Of a stretch of 64,000 nt of DNA, positions 1-7,625 are shown piece by piece. This DNA comes from Caldilineaceae bacterium (GTDB lineage: Bacteria > Chloroflexota > Anaerolineae > Caldilineales > Caldilineaceae), in assembly GCA_019637695.1 (NCBI GenBank), contig JAHBVG010000018.1, forward strand, positions 1-64,000, given 5' to 3'. The position numbers and the translations under genes are program-made. The notes under the pieces are model-generated. The model had not been told where the DNA came from and did no database searches. It saw nothing but the letters and a program-made list of their open reading frames with translations. Position 1 is the first letter of the stretch. The number at the start of each line of letters is the position of its first letter.

Positions 1-2
1 AG

Positions 3-608
3 CGTACACAATTGGCACACGAAATTCACGATGGTCCTATGCAGGAGTTGACAGCGCTCACCTTTGAAATCACCTCTTTGGCTACACAAATGGATGAGGA
101 ATCGGTACAGGTCAGGTTGGCTGTCATCAATACCCGATTAGAGCGTAACATTGGATCGTTACGCCGTATTATGACAACTTTGCGTCCGCCCGCCGTCGTC
201 AATTTTGGGTTGACAGCGGCCATCCAGACCCATATTGAGGACTTCCGCGAACAACAGCCCGAAATCGAGGTTGAGTTGGTCATTCCCGAGGAGATCCCCG
301 CGCTTTCCGAGGAAGTGATCCTGGCGGTCTACCGGGTCTGCCAGCAGGCGCTCTACAACATTGTCCAGCACGCCGAAGCGGATCAGATCTGGGTGCGCCT
401 CTACAGCCAAGACAATCGGCTTGACCTTGAGGTAGAGGACAACGGCGTAGGCTTTACAATGCCCGAAAACCTTGTCGATCTCCCCCGCCGCCAGCACCTG
501 GGCATTGTGGGGATGATGGAGCGCGTCAGCGCCATCGGCGGTGAATTCACCGTGGATTCTGCCCCCGGCCAGGGTACACGGGTGCGCTTGACGCTACCGC
601 TGACCTGA
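3..608 (+). CDS. sensor histidine kinase, C-terminal part (NarL/DesK class), 5'-truncated by window edge
   Basis: The reading frame is open to the left edge, so the gene begins outside the window; the TTG at 12 is internal. The first residues form the HisKA_3 phosphoacceptor motif (LAHEIHDGPMQ, with the phosphorylated His in HDG). A HATPase_c domain follows: N box around QALYNIVQHAEA, G1 box DNGVGF, G2 region HLGIVGMMERV, and a final GQGTRVRLTLP strand. This is the usual order in NarX/DesK/LiaS-type cytoplasmic kinase cores, which autophosphorylate and pass phosphate to a LuxR-type response regulator. The input domain and the regulator are not visible; no regulator lies downstream before 1035. 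Domain identity is clear, the signal is unknown. Confidence 0.9.
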   Translation, partial: RTQLAHEIHDGPMQELTALTFEITSLATQMDEESVQVRLAVINTRLERNIGSLRRIMTTLRPPAVVNFGLTAAIQTHIEDFREQQPEIEVELVIPEEIPALSEEVILAVYRVCQQALYNIVQHAEADQIWVRLYSQDNRLDLEVEDNGVGFTMPENLVDLPRRQHLGIVGMMERVSAIGGEFTVDSAPGQGTRVRLTLPLT

Positions 609-649
609 GGCTCAACCGGTTTTTGTATGGCGACGTAACTACTAAGCCC

Positions 650-667
650 TCAATGTCATCAAGTTAG
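650..667. repeat. solitary IS terminal-repeat remnant
   Basis: The bases TCAATGTCATCAAGTTAG match the left end of the IS at 4121 in 16 of 18 positions, but no transposase follows. It directly abuts the palindromic element at 669. It is probably the scar of an old insertion or a related non-autonomous element. Confidence 0.5.
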
Positions 668-668
668 G

Positions 669-734
669 TGCGGAGTTAGCACCCCCCAGGTGCGGGTCTA
701 CAGGAAAACAGTCGCCTGGCGTGCTAACTCCGCA
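669..734. repeat. 66-bp MITE/REP-like palindromic element, copy 1
   Basis: The element is bounded by perfect 14-bp inverted repeats (TGCGGAGTTAGCAC at 669-682, complement at 721-734). Its core contains AGGTGCGGGTC. A second copy lies at 13188-13253 in the opposite orientation, with the same ends and a similar core. Two inverted copies far apart argue for a mobile or dispersed non-autonomous element rather than a local terminator. Confidence 0.65.
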
Positions 735-967
735 GGGTTTCGAGCATTGCATTCCTTGATGAGAGGTGATACCGCTGGGTCTGCTGGGTGGTTGATTCCA
801 CCCTGATCGCTGGTACGCTATCAATCGGCGGGTACGTCCCAGATTGGGGGCGCTCAGGTCGGGTCCGTGACCGGCGGCGGCCGGGTCACGGACCGGCGAG
901 GAGCATTCTCACCCAAATTTGAGACGCACTCCCATCGGCTTCGCGCTGCGCGGAGCCAGCCTGATTG

Positions 968-976
968 TGCTATACT
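968..976 (+). promoter_or_regulatory. extended -10 promoter (TGCTATACT)
   Basis: TGC precedes TATACT at 971-976, matching the extended -10 pattern. No good -35 hexamer is seen 17 bp upstream. The leader to the ATG at 1035 would be about 52 nt. A Shine-Dalgarno AGAAGGA lies about 9 nt before that ATG. Confidence 0.45.
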
Positions 977-1034
977 GAAGACAAATCCAACTAGAGGATT
1001 GCCGCCATAGCATCCACCCAAGAAGGAACCTCCC

Positions 1035-2084
1035 ATGCCGCGCGGACTTTACGTTGATCAGCCCCAGCATGTGACGCTGGCTGAGTATGAGGATGGTCCG
1101 CTGGCTGCGGATCAAGTACGCTTTCGCAGCGAGTTTGCCGCCATCAAACATGGCACCATCTTTCATCTCTTCAGCGGAGAGTCGCCGTTTCAGGATCAAC
1201 GTTTCGATCCGCAGCAGCGCCTCTTTGTCAAAAAGGATAGTCCCGACGCCCAGCCCGGCGGCATGGTCGGCCAGTATGTCGGCAACATGACGGTGGGCAC
1301 GGTGACCCAAACTGGCAGCGCCGTGGAAAAATTCAAGCCCGGCGACCGCGTCTACTGTTACGCGCCGATTGCCGAAACCGTCACCAAAGCCGCCGCCCAG
1401 GTCCATCCGCTGCCGCCCACTGTCTCGCCGGAGGATGCTGTCTGCCTCGATCCGGCGCTCTACGCCTACGCCGCCGTGCGCGACGCCCGCATTACGCTGG
1501 GCGACAATGCCGTTGTTACCGGACTGGGCGCAATTGGTCTCTTCCTCGTACAGTTGCTGGCGCGCGCCGGCTGCCTCAACATCATCGCCGTGGATCCGCT
1601 GCCCAAACGCCGCGCCCTGGCCGAAGCGTTGGGCGCGCGCCACACCATCGATCCATCCCAAACCGACACCGGGCTGGAGATCCGCCGCATCTTGGGCCGG
1701 GGCGCGGATGTAGCCATCGAAGCCAGCGGCAACTATCGGGCGCTCTACGACGCCATGCGTTCGGTGCAGCAGTGCGCCCGCATCGTCACCCTGGGCTATT
1801 ACAAAGGGGATCACAGCCACGTCCCCTTTGGCGCGGAGTGGCACCACAACCGGCTGGAATTGATCAGCAGTATGCCCGTGTGGGACAATCCGTCGCGCCA
1901 GCATCCCCTATGGAATTTAGAGAGATTGGAGCAGACGGTCCTTGCCCTCTTTGAGCGAGGATGGCTGACCTCCAACGGGATTGTCGATCCCATCGTTCCC
2001 TTTGAGCGGGCCGCCGAAGATTTCATGCGCGCCTATCGTGATCCAGCGGATGCTGTGAAGCTGGGCGTACGCTTCCCCGGGTGA
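1035..2084 (+). CDS. zinc-type alcohol dehydrogenase-like oxidoreductase (MDR superfamily)
   Basis: The 349-aa protein has the medium-chain dehydrogenase layout: an N-terminal GroES-like half (KPGDRVYCYAP near residue 100) and a Rossmann half with the dinucleotide-binding motif GLGAIG at about residues 163-168, followed by an acidic strand end (AVDPLPKRR). The usual GxCGSDxH catalytic zinc motif and the four-Cys structural zinc lobe are absent, so it may act without zinc, like some quinone-reductase-type or BchC-like members. The reaction would be an NAD(P)-dependent oxidation or reduction of an unknown substrate in the cytoplasm. It is a stand-alone gene with its own promoter and a heptad repeat after the stop. 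Superfamily sure, substrate unknown. Confidence 0.85.
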   Translation: MPRGLYVDQPQHVTLAEYEDGPLAADQVRFRSEFAAIKHGTIFHLFSGESPFQDQRFDPQQRLFVKKDSPDAQPGGMVGQYVGNMTVGTVTQTGSAVEKFKPGDRVYCYAPIAETVTKAAAQVHPLPPTVSPEDAVCLDPALYAYAAVRDARITLGDNAVVTGLGAIGLFLVQLLARAGCLNIIAVDPLPKRRALAEALGARHTIDPSQTDTGLEIRRILGRGADVAIEASGNYRALYDAMRSVQQCARIVTLGYYKGDHSHVPFGAEWHHNRLELISSMPVWDNPSRQHPLWNLERLEQTVLALFERGWLTSNGIVDPIVPFERAAEDFMRAYRDPADAVKLGVRFPG

Positions 2085-2088
2085 GAGA

Positions 2089-2146
2089 GGGAGAGAGGGA
2101 GGAGATGCTCAGTCCCCAGTCGCCAGTCACCAATCACTAATCTCTT
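2089..2146. repeat. heptad tandem repeats (CCCCAGT/CCAGTCACCAATCA type)
   Basis: Short units related to CCCCAGT and CACCAAT lie between the oxidoreductase and the binding-protein gene. They belong to the same family as those at 38721-38795 and 51358-51410. Confidence 0.6.
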
Positions 2147-2246
2147 TTTGCCAAACCATCCTCGCTACGATACGATCTGCACAGTCGGCTATCCTCGACA
2201 CAGTGTATCTACCACTCCAACCATCACCCATACAGAGAGAACCGAG

Positions 2247-3149
2247 ATGAAAAAACTATCGATCTTTTTGCTCGTTTTGTTATCCCTCTTGATCAGCGCC
2301 TGCGCTGCGCCTGCGGCATCCCCAACCGCGCCAGTTGGTTCCGGGGACGCGGCGACTGCACCTCAGAGCGCTGCATCACCAACTGGCGCCATCTCGAACA
2401 AAGGACTCGCCAACATTGTCTATCGGGATCTGCCCGACCTGGGCGGACGCGCCATCGCCGCGGTAACATCGAACACCTATCTGCCTCTCAATTTCGTCAA
2501 CCCGCTCACCGGTCAGGCGGAGGGATGGGAGTATGAAGCGGTGGAAGAGATCTGCCGCCGGTTGAACTGTGTGGTGGAATGGGGGGTCAGTTCGTGGGAA
2601 GCGATGATCCCGGCGGTGGCCGAAGGGCAGTTCGACATCGGCATGGACGGCATCACCATCCGCGCCGACCGCGCCGAGCAGGTCGATTTCTCAGACCCCT
2701 ACATGACCAGCCAGCAGTTCATGCTCGTGCGCGCCGACGAGGATCGCTTCGACACGCCCGAAGCCTTCGCCGCCGATGATTCGCTGTTGGTGGGCGCGCA
2801 GACCGGCACCACCGGCTTCTACACCGCCATCTACGACATCCTCGACGGCGACGAGGCCAACCCGCGCGTCATCGTCTTCGACGACTTCGGCGCAACGGTG
2901 CAAGCCCTCCTCGCTGGCGACATCGACCTCGTCCTCGTGGACGCGGCCAGCGGGCGCGGCTACATCGGCGCCAACCCTGAGCAGTTGCAGATCGTCGGCG
3001 ATGCCCTCGCCACCGAGGACTTCGGCTTCATCTTCACCCCAGGCTCTGACCTCGTCGCACCCTTCAACGCCGCGCTCGAAACCATCAAGGCCGACGGGTA
3101 CAACGAGTATCTCAACGTGAAGTGGTTCTTCCTCTACGATCCGAATTAA
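2247..3149 (+). CDS. amino-acid ABC transporter substrate-binding lipoprotein (SBP_bac_3 family)
   Basis: I place the start at the ATG at 2247, which begins a lipoprotein signal (MKKLSIFLLVLLSLLISAC, lipobox Cys19) and follows a GAGAG ribosome site; an in-frame extension to 2148 would put non-signal sequence first. The 300-aa protein shows the family-3 binding-protein fold: LPLNFVNP, the WEYEAVEEICRRL helix, a GQFDIGMDGITIRADRAEQV motif in lobe 1 and VGAQTGTTG at the start of lobe 2. Members bind polar amino acids or other small solutes outside the membrane. The permease follows after a strong hairpin. No ATPase gene is next to it. Confidence 0.93.
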   Translation: MKKLSIFLLVLLSLLISACAAPAASPTAPVGSGDAATAPQSAASPTGAISNKGLANIVYRDLPDLGGRAIAAVTSNTYLPLNFVNPLTGQAEGWEYEAVEEICRRLNCVVEWGVSSWEAMIPAVAEGQFDIGMDGITIRADRAEQVDFSDPYMTSQQFMLVRADEDRFDTPEAFAADDSLLVGAQTGTTGFYTAIYDILDGDEANPRVIVFDDFGATVQALLAGDIDLVLVDAASGRGYIGANPEQLQIVGDALATEDFGFIFTPGSDLVAPFNAALETIKADGYNEYLNVKWFFLYDPN

Positions 3150-3158
3150 AGGAATGAG

Positions 3159-3221
3159 ATTGGGTATTGGATATTAGAGATTGGGTAATTCACGCCGAAT
3201 CTCTAATATCCAATACCCAAT
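3159..3221. repeat. 24-bp perfect hairpin made of heptad repeats, between binding protein and permease
   Basis: The arms 3159-3182 and 3198-3221 are perfect reverse complements built from ATTGGGTATTGGATATTAG-like units, with a 15-nt loop. It lies 9 bp after the binding-protein stop and 31 bp before the permease ATG. There is no T run, so it is not a classical terminator; an intercistronic stem here could stabilise the upstream message or lower permease expression. Confidence 0.6.
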
Positions 3222-3252
3222 ACCTAATCTCGCCCCTGCCCTGGTATCACAC

Positions 3253-4101
3253 ATGACAACGACAATTTCACGTCCACGCCGCTCGCCCGCCGATCTCTTT
3301 GCCCGGTTGCCTTACTGGCTGCTGGCTGCCGTCATTATCGGCGTGCTGATGCTCTGGGAGATCCTCACCGATGTTGGCTATCGGGTGATCTTCGATGCGG
3401 TGGTTAGAGGCGTCGGTGTGACGATCTACGTCTGTGTGGTGGCCTATCTCTTGGCCGTCCTCTTTGGGTTGATCTTGGGGCTGATGCGGCTGTCGAGCAA
3501 CCGGCTGATCCTGGAGGTGAGTACCTTTTACGTAGAGATCATCCGCGGCGTGCCCATGCTGGTGATCCTCTATTACGTGGCCTTTGTGGGCGCGCCCGCC
3601 CTGGTCGATCTGATCCGCTGGGTGGGGATGCAACTGAGCGGCGCCGGGTTGACCGCCGTCGGCGCGCCGCTGATTGGATTCAACATCCGCGCCCTCAACT
3701 TCACCACCCGCGCCATTATTGCGCTTGTGATCGGCTACAGCGCCTTCATCGCCGAGATCTTCCGCGCCGGCATTGAGAGCATCGAACGCGGCCAAATGGA
3801 GGCGGCCCGCAGCCTGGGCATGAGCTATTGGCAGGCCATGCGCTTCGTGATCCTGCCCCAAGCGGTGCGCCGGGTGCTGCCGCCGCTGGGCAACGACTTT
3901 ATCGCCATGCTCAAGGATTCGGCGCTTGTCTCTGTCCTCGGCGTGCCCGACATTACCCAAATGGGCAAAGTCTACGCCGCCGGCACCTTCCGATTCTTCG
4001 AGACCTACAACGTCGTCGCCTTCCTCTATCTGGTGATGACCCTGGCCCTCTCTCTGCTCGTCCGTTACATGGAACAGCGGATACCGCAGCAAAGGTCGTA
4101 A
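3253..4101 (+). CDS. amino-acid ABC transporter permease (HisM/GlnP family)
   Basis: The ATG at 3253 is preferred: the in-frame sequence from 3181 is only the heptad repeat. The 282-aa protein has about five membrane helices, starting at [20 protein letters not shown], and the EAA loop that docks to the ATPase ([20 protein letters not shown], then [20 protein letters not shown]). This is the His/Glu/Gln/Arg/opine permease family. It pairs with the binding protein upstream; the ATPase must be encoded elsewhere. The IS-like element begins about 20 bp after its stop. Confidence 0.93.
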   Translation: MTTTISRPRRSPADLFARLPYWLLAAVIIGVLMLWEILTDVGYRVIFDAVVRGVGVTIYVCVVAYLLAVLFGLILGLMRLSSNRLILEVSTFYVEIIRGVPMLVILYYVAFVGAPALVDLIRWVGMQLSGAGLTAVGAPLIGFNIRALNFTTRAIIALVIGYSAFIAEIFRAGIESIERGQMEAARSLGMSYWQAMRFVILPQAVRRVLPPLGNDFIAMLKDSALVSVLGVPDITQMGKVYAAGTFRFFETYNVVAFLYLVMTLALSLLVRYMEQRIPQQRS

Positions 4102-4103
4102 AG

Positions 4104-4120
4104 AAGTAATGAGTAATGAG
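4104..4120. repeat. AATGAGT heptad repeats flanking IS, left side
   Basis: Tandem GTAATGA units run into the left end of the IS at 4121 and continue after its right end at 5511-5535. The IS appears to have landed inside this repeat, which hides any target-site duplication. Confidence 0.65.
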
Positions 4121-5510
4121 TCAATGTCATTAAGTTAAGGCGTAACTCAACAAGCAGAAAGTGTTTTCATAGGAAAATCTCAAAACACAGGAGAGACTCC
4201 TATGGAAGCAACGGTAGCAAATCGGTACGAAAAGTTGTGCAGTGAGCTGCGTAATCGGCTCGAAAGCCAAGAATTCATGGCGAGACATCGCCAGCAAGAA
4301 TGTGATTTCACACGGGAGCGTAAGCCGTTCCCTATGCTTTCATCTTGATGCTGATCAACATGCTGAAACGCTCACACTACAAGACTGAACTGGATGAGAT
4401 GTTTCGCCTTTTCAGTGGTACAGAAGTGGCAGAACGTTGTGTGACCAGGAAGTGCCTTCGAGTCAAGCGTCAGAAGCTGCTTACCACGGCGTTCATTGAA
4501 CTGAATCAGTTGCAGGTGGCGCATTTCTGTATGGACTTTAGTCAGAACGCTGGCAAGGGTATCGTCTGCTGGGCATCGATGGCAGCTTGCGGACCTGCAC
4601 CTCTGTAGCCACTGGAGGCCTTTGGCAGTTGGGGTCTCGCCACAGGACCCAAACGGCCCAAGGCCCAGGGTTTCCCAACTCTTCGACGTGTTCAACCATA
4701 TCAGCGTCGGTTGCCTGCGCCCATCGCAGAAGGAGAGCGCCACCTGGCCCAACAGCACTTGGCCATGTCGGCCCCGGGCGATCTGTTGTTGCTGGACCGG
4801 GCTATCCTGCGTTTTGGCGCTCTTTCTGGCCATCGTTGCCTGCGGTCGCGCGTTCTGCGCACGGCTTGAAACACCATAAGTGGTCGGCGGCTCAAGCGCT
4901 GATTTAGCTGGTGAAGCAGACAAGTGGTGGCACTCTCGCTGTGTCCTACCTCACGCCCTGGCCTTAAAGCCCTTGGCTTTGAGTGTGATACCTTCACGTT
5001 GCGGCTGGTCAGAGTCGATTTGCCCAGTGGCAGAGTGGAAGTACTCGCCACCTCTTTGCACGACGCAGTCCGTTTCCCAACCGTTTGCTTTGCCCTCTAC
5101 TAAGCAGCAGTGGCCCGGCTGAGAGGACTACAAGCGCTCAGTCGGCTCGAAGTGGAGAACTGGGTGGCCTTTCTCCTCTCGCTATTCATGGGATTTCTAT
5201 GCCTCCCTTTTTACCAAGAACTTGGCTGCCATCCTCGCTCATCCTGCTCAGCTGGTTGTTGCTCAACAGACGGCCACTCACCGTGCGGCTATCAGGTCAA
5301 TATGACCAACCTGCTTTCCAAACTCAAGGATACTATCGTGCTGCTTTTCTCTCGAAACCACATTCACTCTCTCTTGGATGCTCTTTGGCAACAGATGCTT
5401 CTTACCATTGAACCTGTTCGCTCAGACCGTTCTACACCTAGAAAAAAGTCGGTTCAGCGACGCCGTTTCCCTTCTACCTACAAACCGACTCGTTAACTTA
5501 ATGACATTGA
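4121..5510 (+). mobile_element. decayed IS4-family-like insertion sequence
   Basis: The 1390-bp element has perfect 18-bp terminal inverted repeats (TCAATGTCATTAAGTTAA at 4121-4138, complement at 5493-5510) and encloses remains of one DDE transposase gene broken across all three frames. Direct copies of GTAATGAGTAATGAG flank both ends, but these belong to a tandem heptad repeat, so a true target duplication cannot be measured. The ends are intact while the gene is not, so it could only move with help from a related transposase. Assignment to the IS4 group rests on transposase motifs. Confidence 0.8.
4202..5496 (+). pseudogene. IS4-family transposase, multiply frameshifted
   Basis: An ATG at 4202 opens a frame that stops near 4349; the sense then continues in other frames. 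Recognisable pieces are FRLFSG and TAFIELNQLQV near 4400-4520, YRLLGIDGSL with the first catalytic Asp near 4558-4590, DLLLLDRA with the second Asp near 4780-4805, LRLVRVDLPSGRVEVLATSL near 5000-5060, SRLEVENW near 5140, FTKNLAAILAHPAQ near 5209-5250 and YQVNMTNLLSKLKDTIVLL near 5290-5345. At least four frame changes are needed to join them, so no active product is expected. Confidence 0.85.
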
Positions 5511-5617
5511 GTAATGAGTAATGAGTAATGAGTAAATCTTATAGACATTATTGGTTGCATTATTGGCAACGGATCGTCTACACGATATTACTCACTTACT
5601 CATTACTCACTACCTCA
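5511..5617. repeat. AATGAGT-type heptad repeats, right side of IS and before PII gene stop
   Basis: Units of AGTAATG at 5511-5535 continue the repeat split by the IS, and the complementary orientation (CTCATTACTCA) recurs near 5590-5615 just after the PII stop codon. The roughly 50 bp between them are AT-rich with nothing recognisable. Confidence 0.5.
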
Positions 5618-6007
5618 CATCCCCAACGCCCCGGTTTGGCGCCGTGAATCAATGTCGCCAGCGTAGGTGAGGGCGTCGCCGCCACGCTCGCCGGTGCGGA
5701 TGCGGATCACCTCTTCCACAGGGTAGACAAAAATGACGCCATCCCCCACAGTGCCGGTGACGGCGGCCTCCTGAATCGCCTGAACAGTGCGCTCTACGTT
5801 GTGGGCGCTGAGGACAATATTGAGTTGATAACGAGGCAGCATGTCCACCCGATATTTCCCGCGCCGCCCGACAAGCTCGATGCCGCCCTGACGCCCATGT
5901 CCATGCACTTCCACGACGTTCATGCCGACGATGCCGATCTCCTGCAACTTTGCCTTCACGTCATCTAATTTTTCCTGACGGATATAGGCTTCGATTTTCT
6001 TAAACAT
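5615..6007 (-). CDS. glnB: nitrogen regulatory protein PII (GlnB/GlnK family)
   Basis: The 130-aa protein starts MFKKIEAYIRQEKLDDVKAK, the standard PII N-terminus. It has the T-loop RRGKYRVDMLPR with a Tyr at the usual modification site, and the TGTVGDGVIFVYPVEEVIRIRTGE strand that closes the nucleotide site. PII proteins form trimers that sense 2-oxoglutarate and ATP/ADP and dock into ammonium transporters or other targets. The family is usually about 112 aa; this one carries a short C-terminal tail. The ammonium transporter lies just upstream on the same strand, the common amtB-glnK pairing, and glnK would be an equally good name. Confidence 0.93.
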   Translation of the reverse strand: MFKKIEAYIRQEKLDDVKAKLQEIGIVGMNVVEVHGHGRQGGIELVGRRGKYRVDMLPRYQLNIVLSAHNVERTVQAIQEAAVTGTVGDGVIFVYPVEEVIRIRTGERGGDALTYAGDIDSRRQTGALGM

Positions 6008-6059
6008 GATCTCCCCCTGAGAGAGTAGATTTGTAGGTTTGATAGTTACGGATTACGCA

Positions 6060-7275
6060 TTACGCATATGCCCGTTCACCATGCTCGCTGATGTCCAATC
6101 CTACTTCCTCCTCCTGTTCACTGACGGCGAGACCCCAGCCGCCGTTGAGCAGTTTGGTGAGCAGGAAGGTGACATAAAGGCAAAGACAATGGTGACAACC
6201 ACAGTGATGGCACCAATACGGCAAACAGACCAACATTCCCGCTGAGCAACCCATCCGCGCCGGCCGGGTTCGCGGCGGTGGTAGCAAAGATGCCGGTGGC
6301 CAGCGCTCCCCACGTACCCGCCATGCCGTGACAGGCCCACACGTCCAAAGATTCGTCCAGACCGCGTTTCTGGCGGAAGCCAATGCTGTAGTAGCTGATA
6401 GGCGCAGCGATTGCCCCCATCAACAACGCCGCCATGGGGGTTACAAAGCCTGCGGCGGGGGTAATGGCGACCAGCCCCACCACCGCGCCGGTGACGATCC
6501 CCAGGACGCTGGGTTTGTTGTCTCGCCAGGCGAGCAACATCCAGACGACTGCCGCAGCCGCAGCCGCCGTGTTGGTGTTCACCAGGGCGAGGACAGCAAT
6601 TCCATTGGCGCCCAGTGCGCTTCCGCCGTTGAAACCAAACCAACCAACCCAGAGCAAAGATGCGCCCAGCACGGTGTAGACGATGTTGTGCGGTTCAATG
6701 GTGATCGAGCCAAAGCCTTTGCGTTGGCGAATGGCCATGGCAAAGGCCAGCGCCGAATAGCCCGCCGTGATATGAACCACCGTGCCGCCAGCAAAGTCGA
6801 GCGCGCCCATGGCGTGAAAGATACCGCCGCCCCAGACCCAATGCGCCACAGGATCATAGACCAGCGTTGCCCAGAGCAGGGTAAAGAGAAGGTAGGTGCG
6901 AAAGCGAATCCGTTCCACAAAAGCGCCGGTAATCAGCGCCGGCGTGATAATGGCAAAGGTCATCTGGAAGGCCATAAAGAGCAGGTGCGGAATGCCCGTA
7001 CCCTCCAGCGCTTCTGTGCCGACGCCGTTCAGCCCGACAAAATTCAGACTGCCGATCACGCCGCCGATGCTATCGCCAAAAGCCAGGCTATAGCCAAAGA
7101 GTACCCATTGCAGGCTCATCAGGCCGATGGTGATAAAACTCAGATTCAGGGTAGAGAGAATATTCTTTTTGCGAACCATACCTCCATAGAAAAATCCAAG
7201 TGCCGGGGTCATCATCAAGACCAATGCCGTCGAAATGAGGATCCAGGCAGTATCCCCGCTGTTGATGCCTTCCAT
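6060..7275 (-). pseudogene. amt: ammonium transporter Amt, 3' end disrupted by two frameshifts
   Basis: The start at 7275 follows AAGGAGAG. Up to about residue 350 the frame is a normal Amt/MEP/Rh protein: GGMVRKKNILSTLNL, GTVVHITAGYSALAFA with the first pore His, and DVWACHGMAGTWGAL with the second. Near 6224 the conserved sense jumps frame (IGAITVVVTIVFAF) and near 6186 it jumps again (YVTFLLTKLLNGGWGLAVSE), ending in the normal tail GLDISEHGERAYA with the stop at 6060. Unrepaired, the first frame stops at 6118 with an abnormal tail lacking the last helix and the cytoplasmic region. Two shifts about 40 bp apart in an otherwise clean gene suggest either a recent lesion or assembly error. Confidence 0.9.
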
Positions 7276-7458
7276 CGTTCTCTCCTTTGCTTGTAGGCAG
7301 ATCTTTGACATCATCCTCTAACCGGCTCAGGCAAAGCCAGAACAAGATAGATAATAGATGTCATATTTTTCTGTCTTTGGGATTGTGGGGCGGTGAAGTG
7401 CTGTACGCATGCAAAATGCGACAGCTATTACCATAACAGCAACCTATCTCCGACTCAA

Positions 7459-7473
7459 TGTGCAGGTTGCACA
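7459..7473. promoter_or_regulatory. candidate operator, dyad TGTGCA-N3-TGCACA
   Basis: TGTGCAGGTTGCACA is a perfect 6-bp dyad with a 3-bp spacer, lying between divergent amt and pdxS and upstream of the putative pdxS promoter. Its protein is unknown; either gene could be the target. Confidence 0.35.
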
Positions 7474-7529
7474 AAAAGTACCCGGCTGCACATGCACAAC
7501 TTGCATGGCAGATGTCAGGATACTGAAAG

Positions 7530-7559
7530 TTGTGTCTTCGGCCTGCTTTTGGCTACAAT
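7530..7559 (+). promoter_or_regulatory. putative sigma-70 promoter for pdxST
   Basis: TTGTGT at 7530-7535 and TACAAT at 7554-7559 are separated by 18 bp. Transcription would start near 7566, about 60 nt before the pdxS ATG, whose ribosome site is AGGAGG. Confidence 0.4.
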
Positions 7560-7625
7560 GTCAGATCATAATAGGACAATGACAGTTGCACAGCGCTTGA
7601 ACCATTACGGAAACAGGAGGAAACA

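Larger units (their letters stand above)
609..1034. other. intergenic region with IS-end remnant, palindromic element, hairpin and promoter
   Basis: This 426-bp gap has no convincing gene. It holds, in order, an 18-bp match (16/18) to the end of the IS at 4121-5510, a 66-bp palindromic element (669-734), a hairpin with 11-bp arms GGTCCGTGACC/GGTCACGGACC (862-872 and 884-894), and an extended -10 promoter before the gene at 1035. Confidence 0.6.
7276..7625. other. divergent regulatory region between amt and pdxS
   Basis: This 350-bp gap has no gene. It contains a dyad TGTGCA-GGT-TGCACA (7459-7473), a near-palindrome with arms GCTGTACGCAT and ATGCGACAGC (about 7399-7424), more TGCA-rich sequence to about 7510, and a sigma-70-like promoter for pdxS at 7530-7559. 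Confidence 0.4.

Noticed and set aside
909..1904. 331-codon minus-strand open frame
   Set aside because: It lies opposite the oxidoreductase gene, has no ribosome site or recognisable domain, and reflects codon bias of the true gene.
3268..4092. 274-codon minus-strand frame rich in His and Asp
   Set aside because: Mirror of the permease gene; composition comes from reading membrane-helix codons backwards.
6328..7296. 322-codon plus-strand frame
   Set aside because: Shadow of the ammonium transporter gene; no domain or ribosome site.
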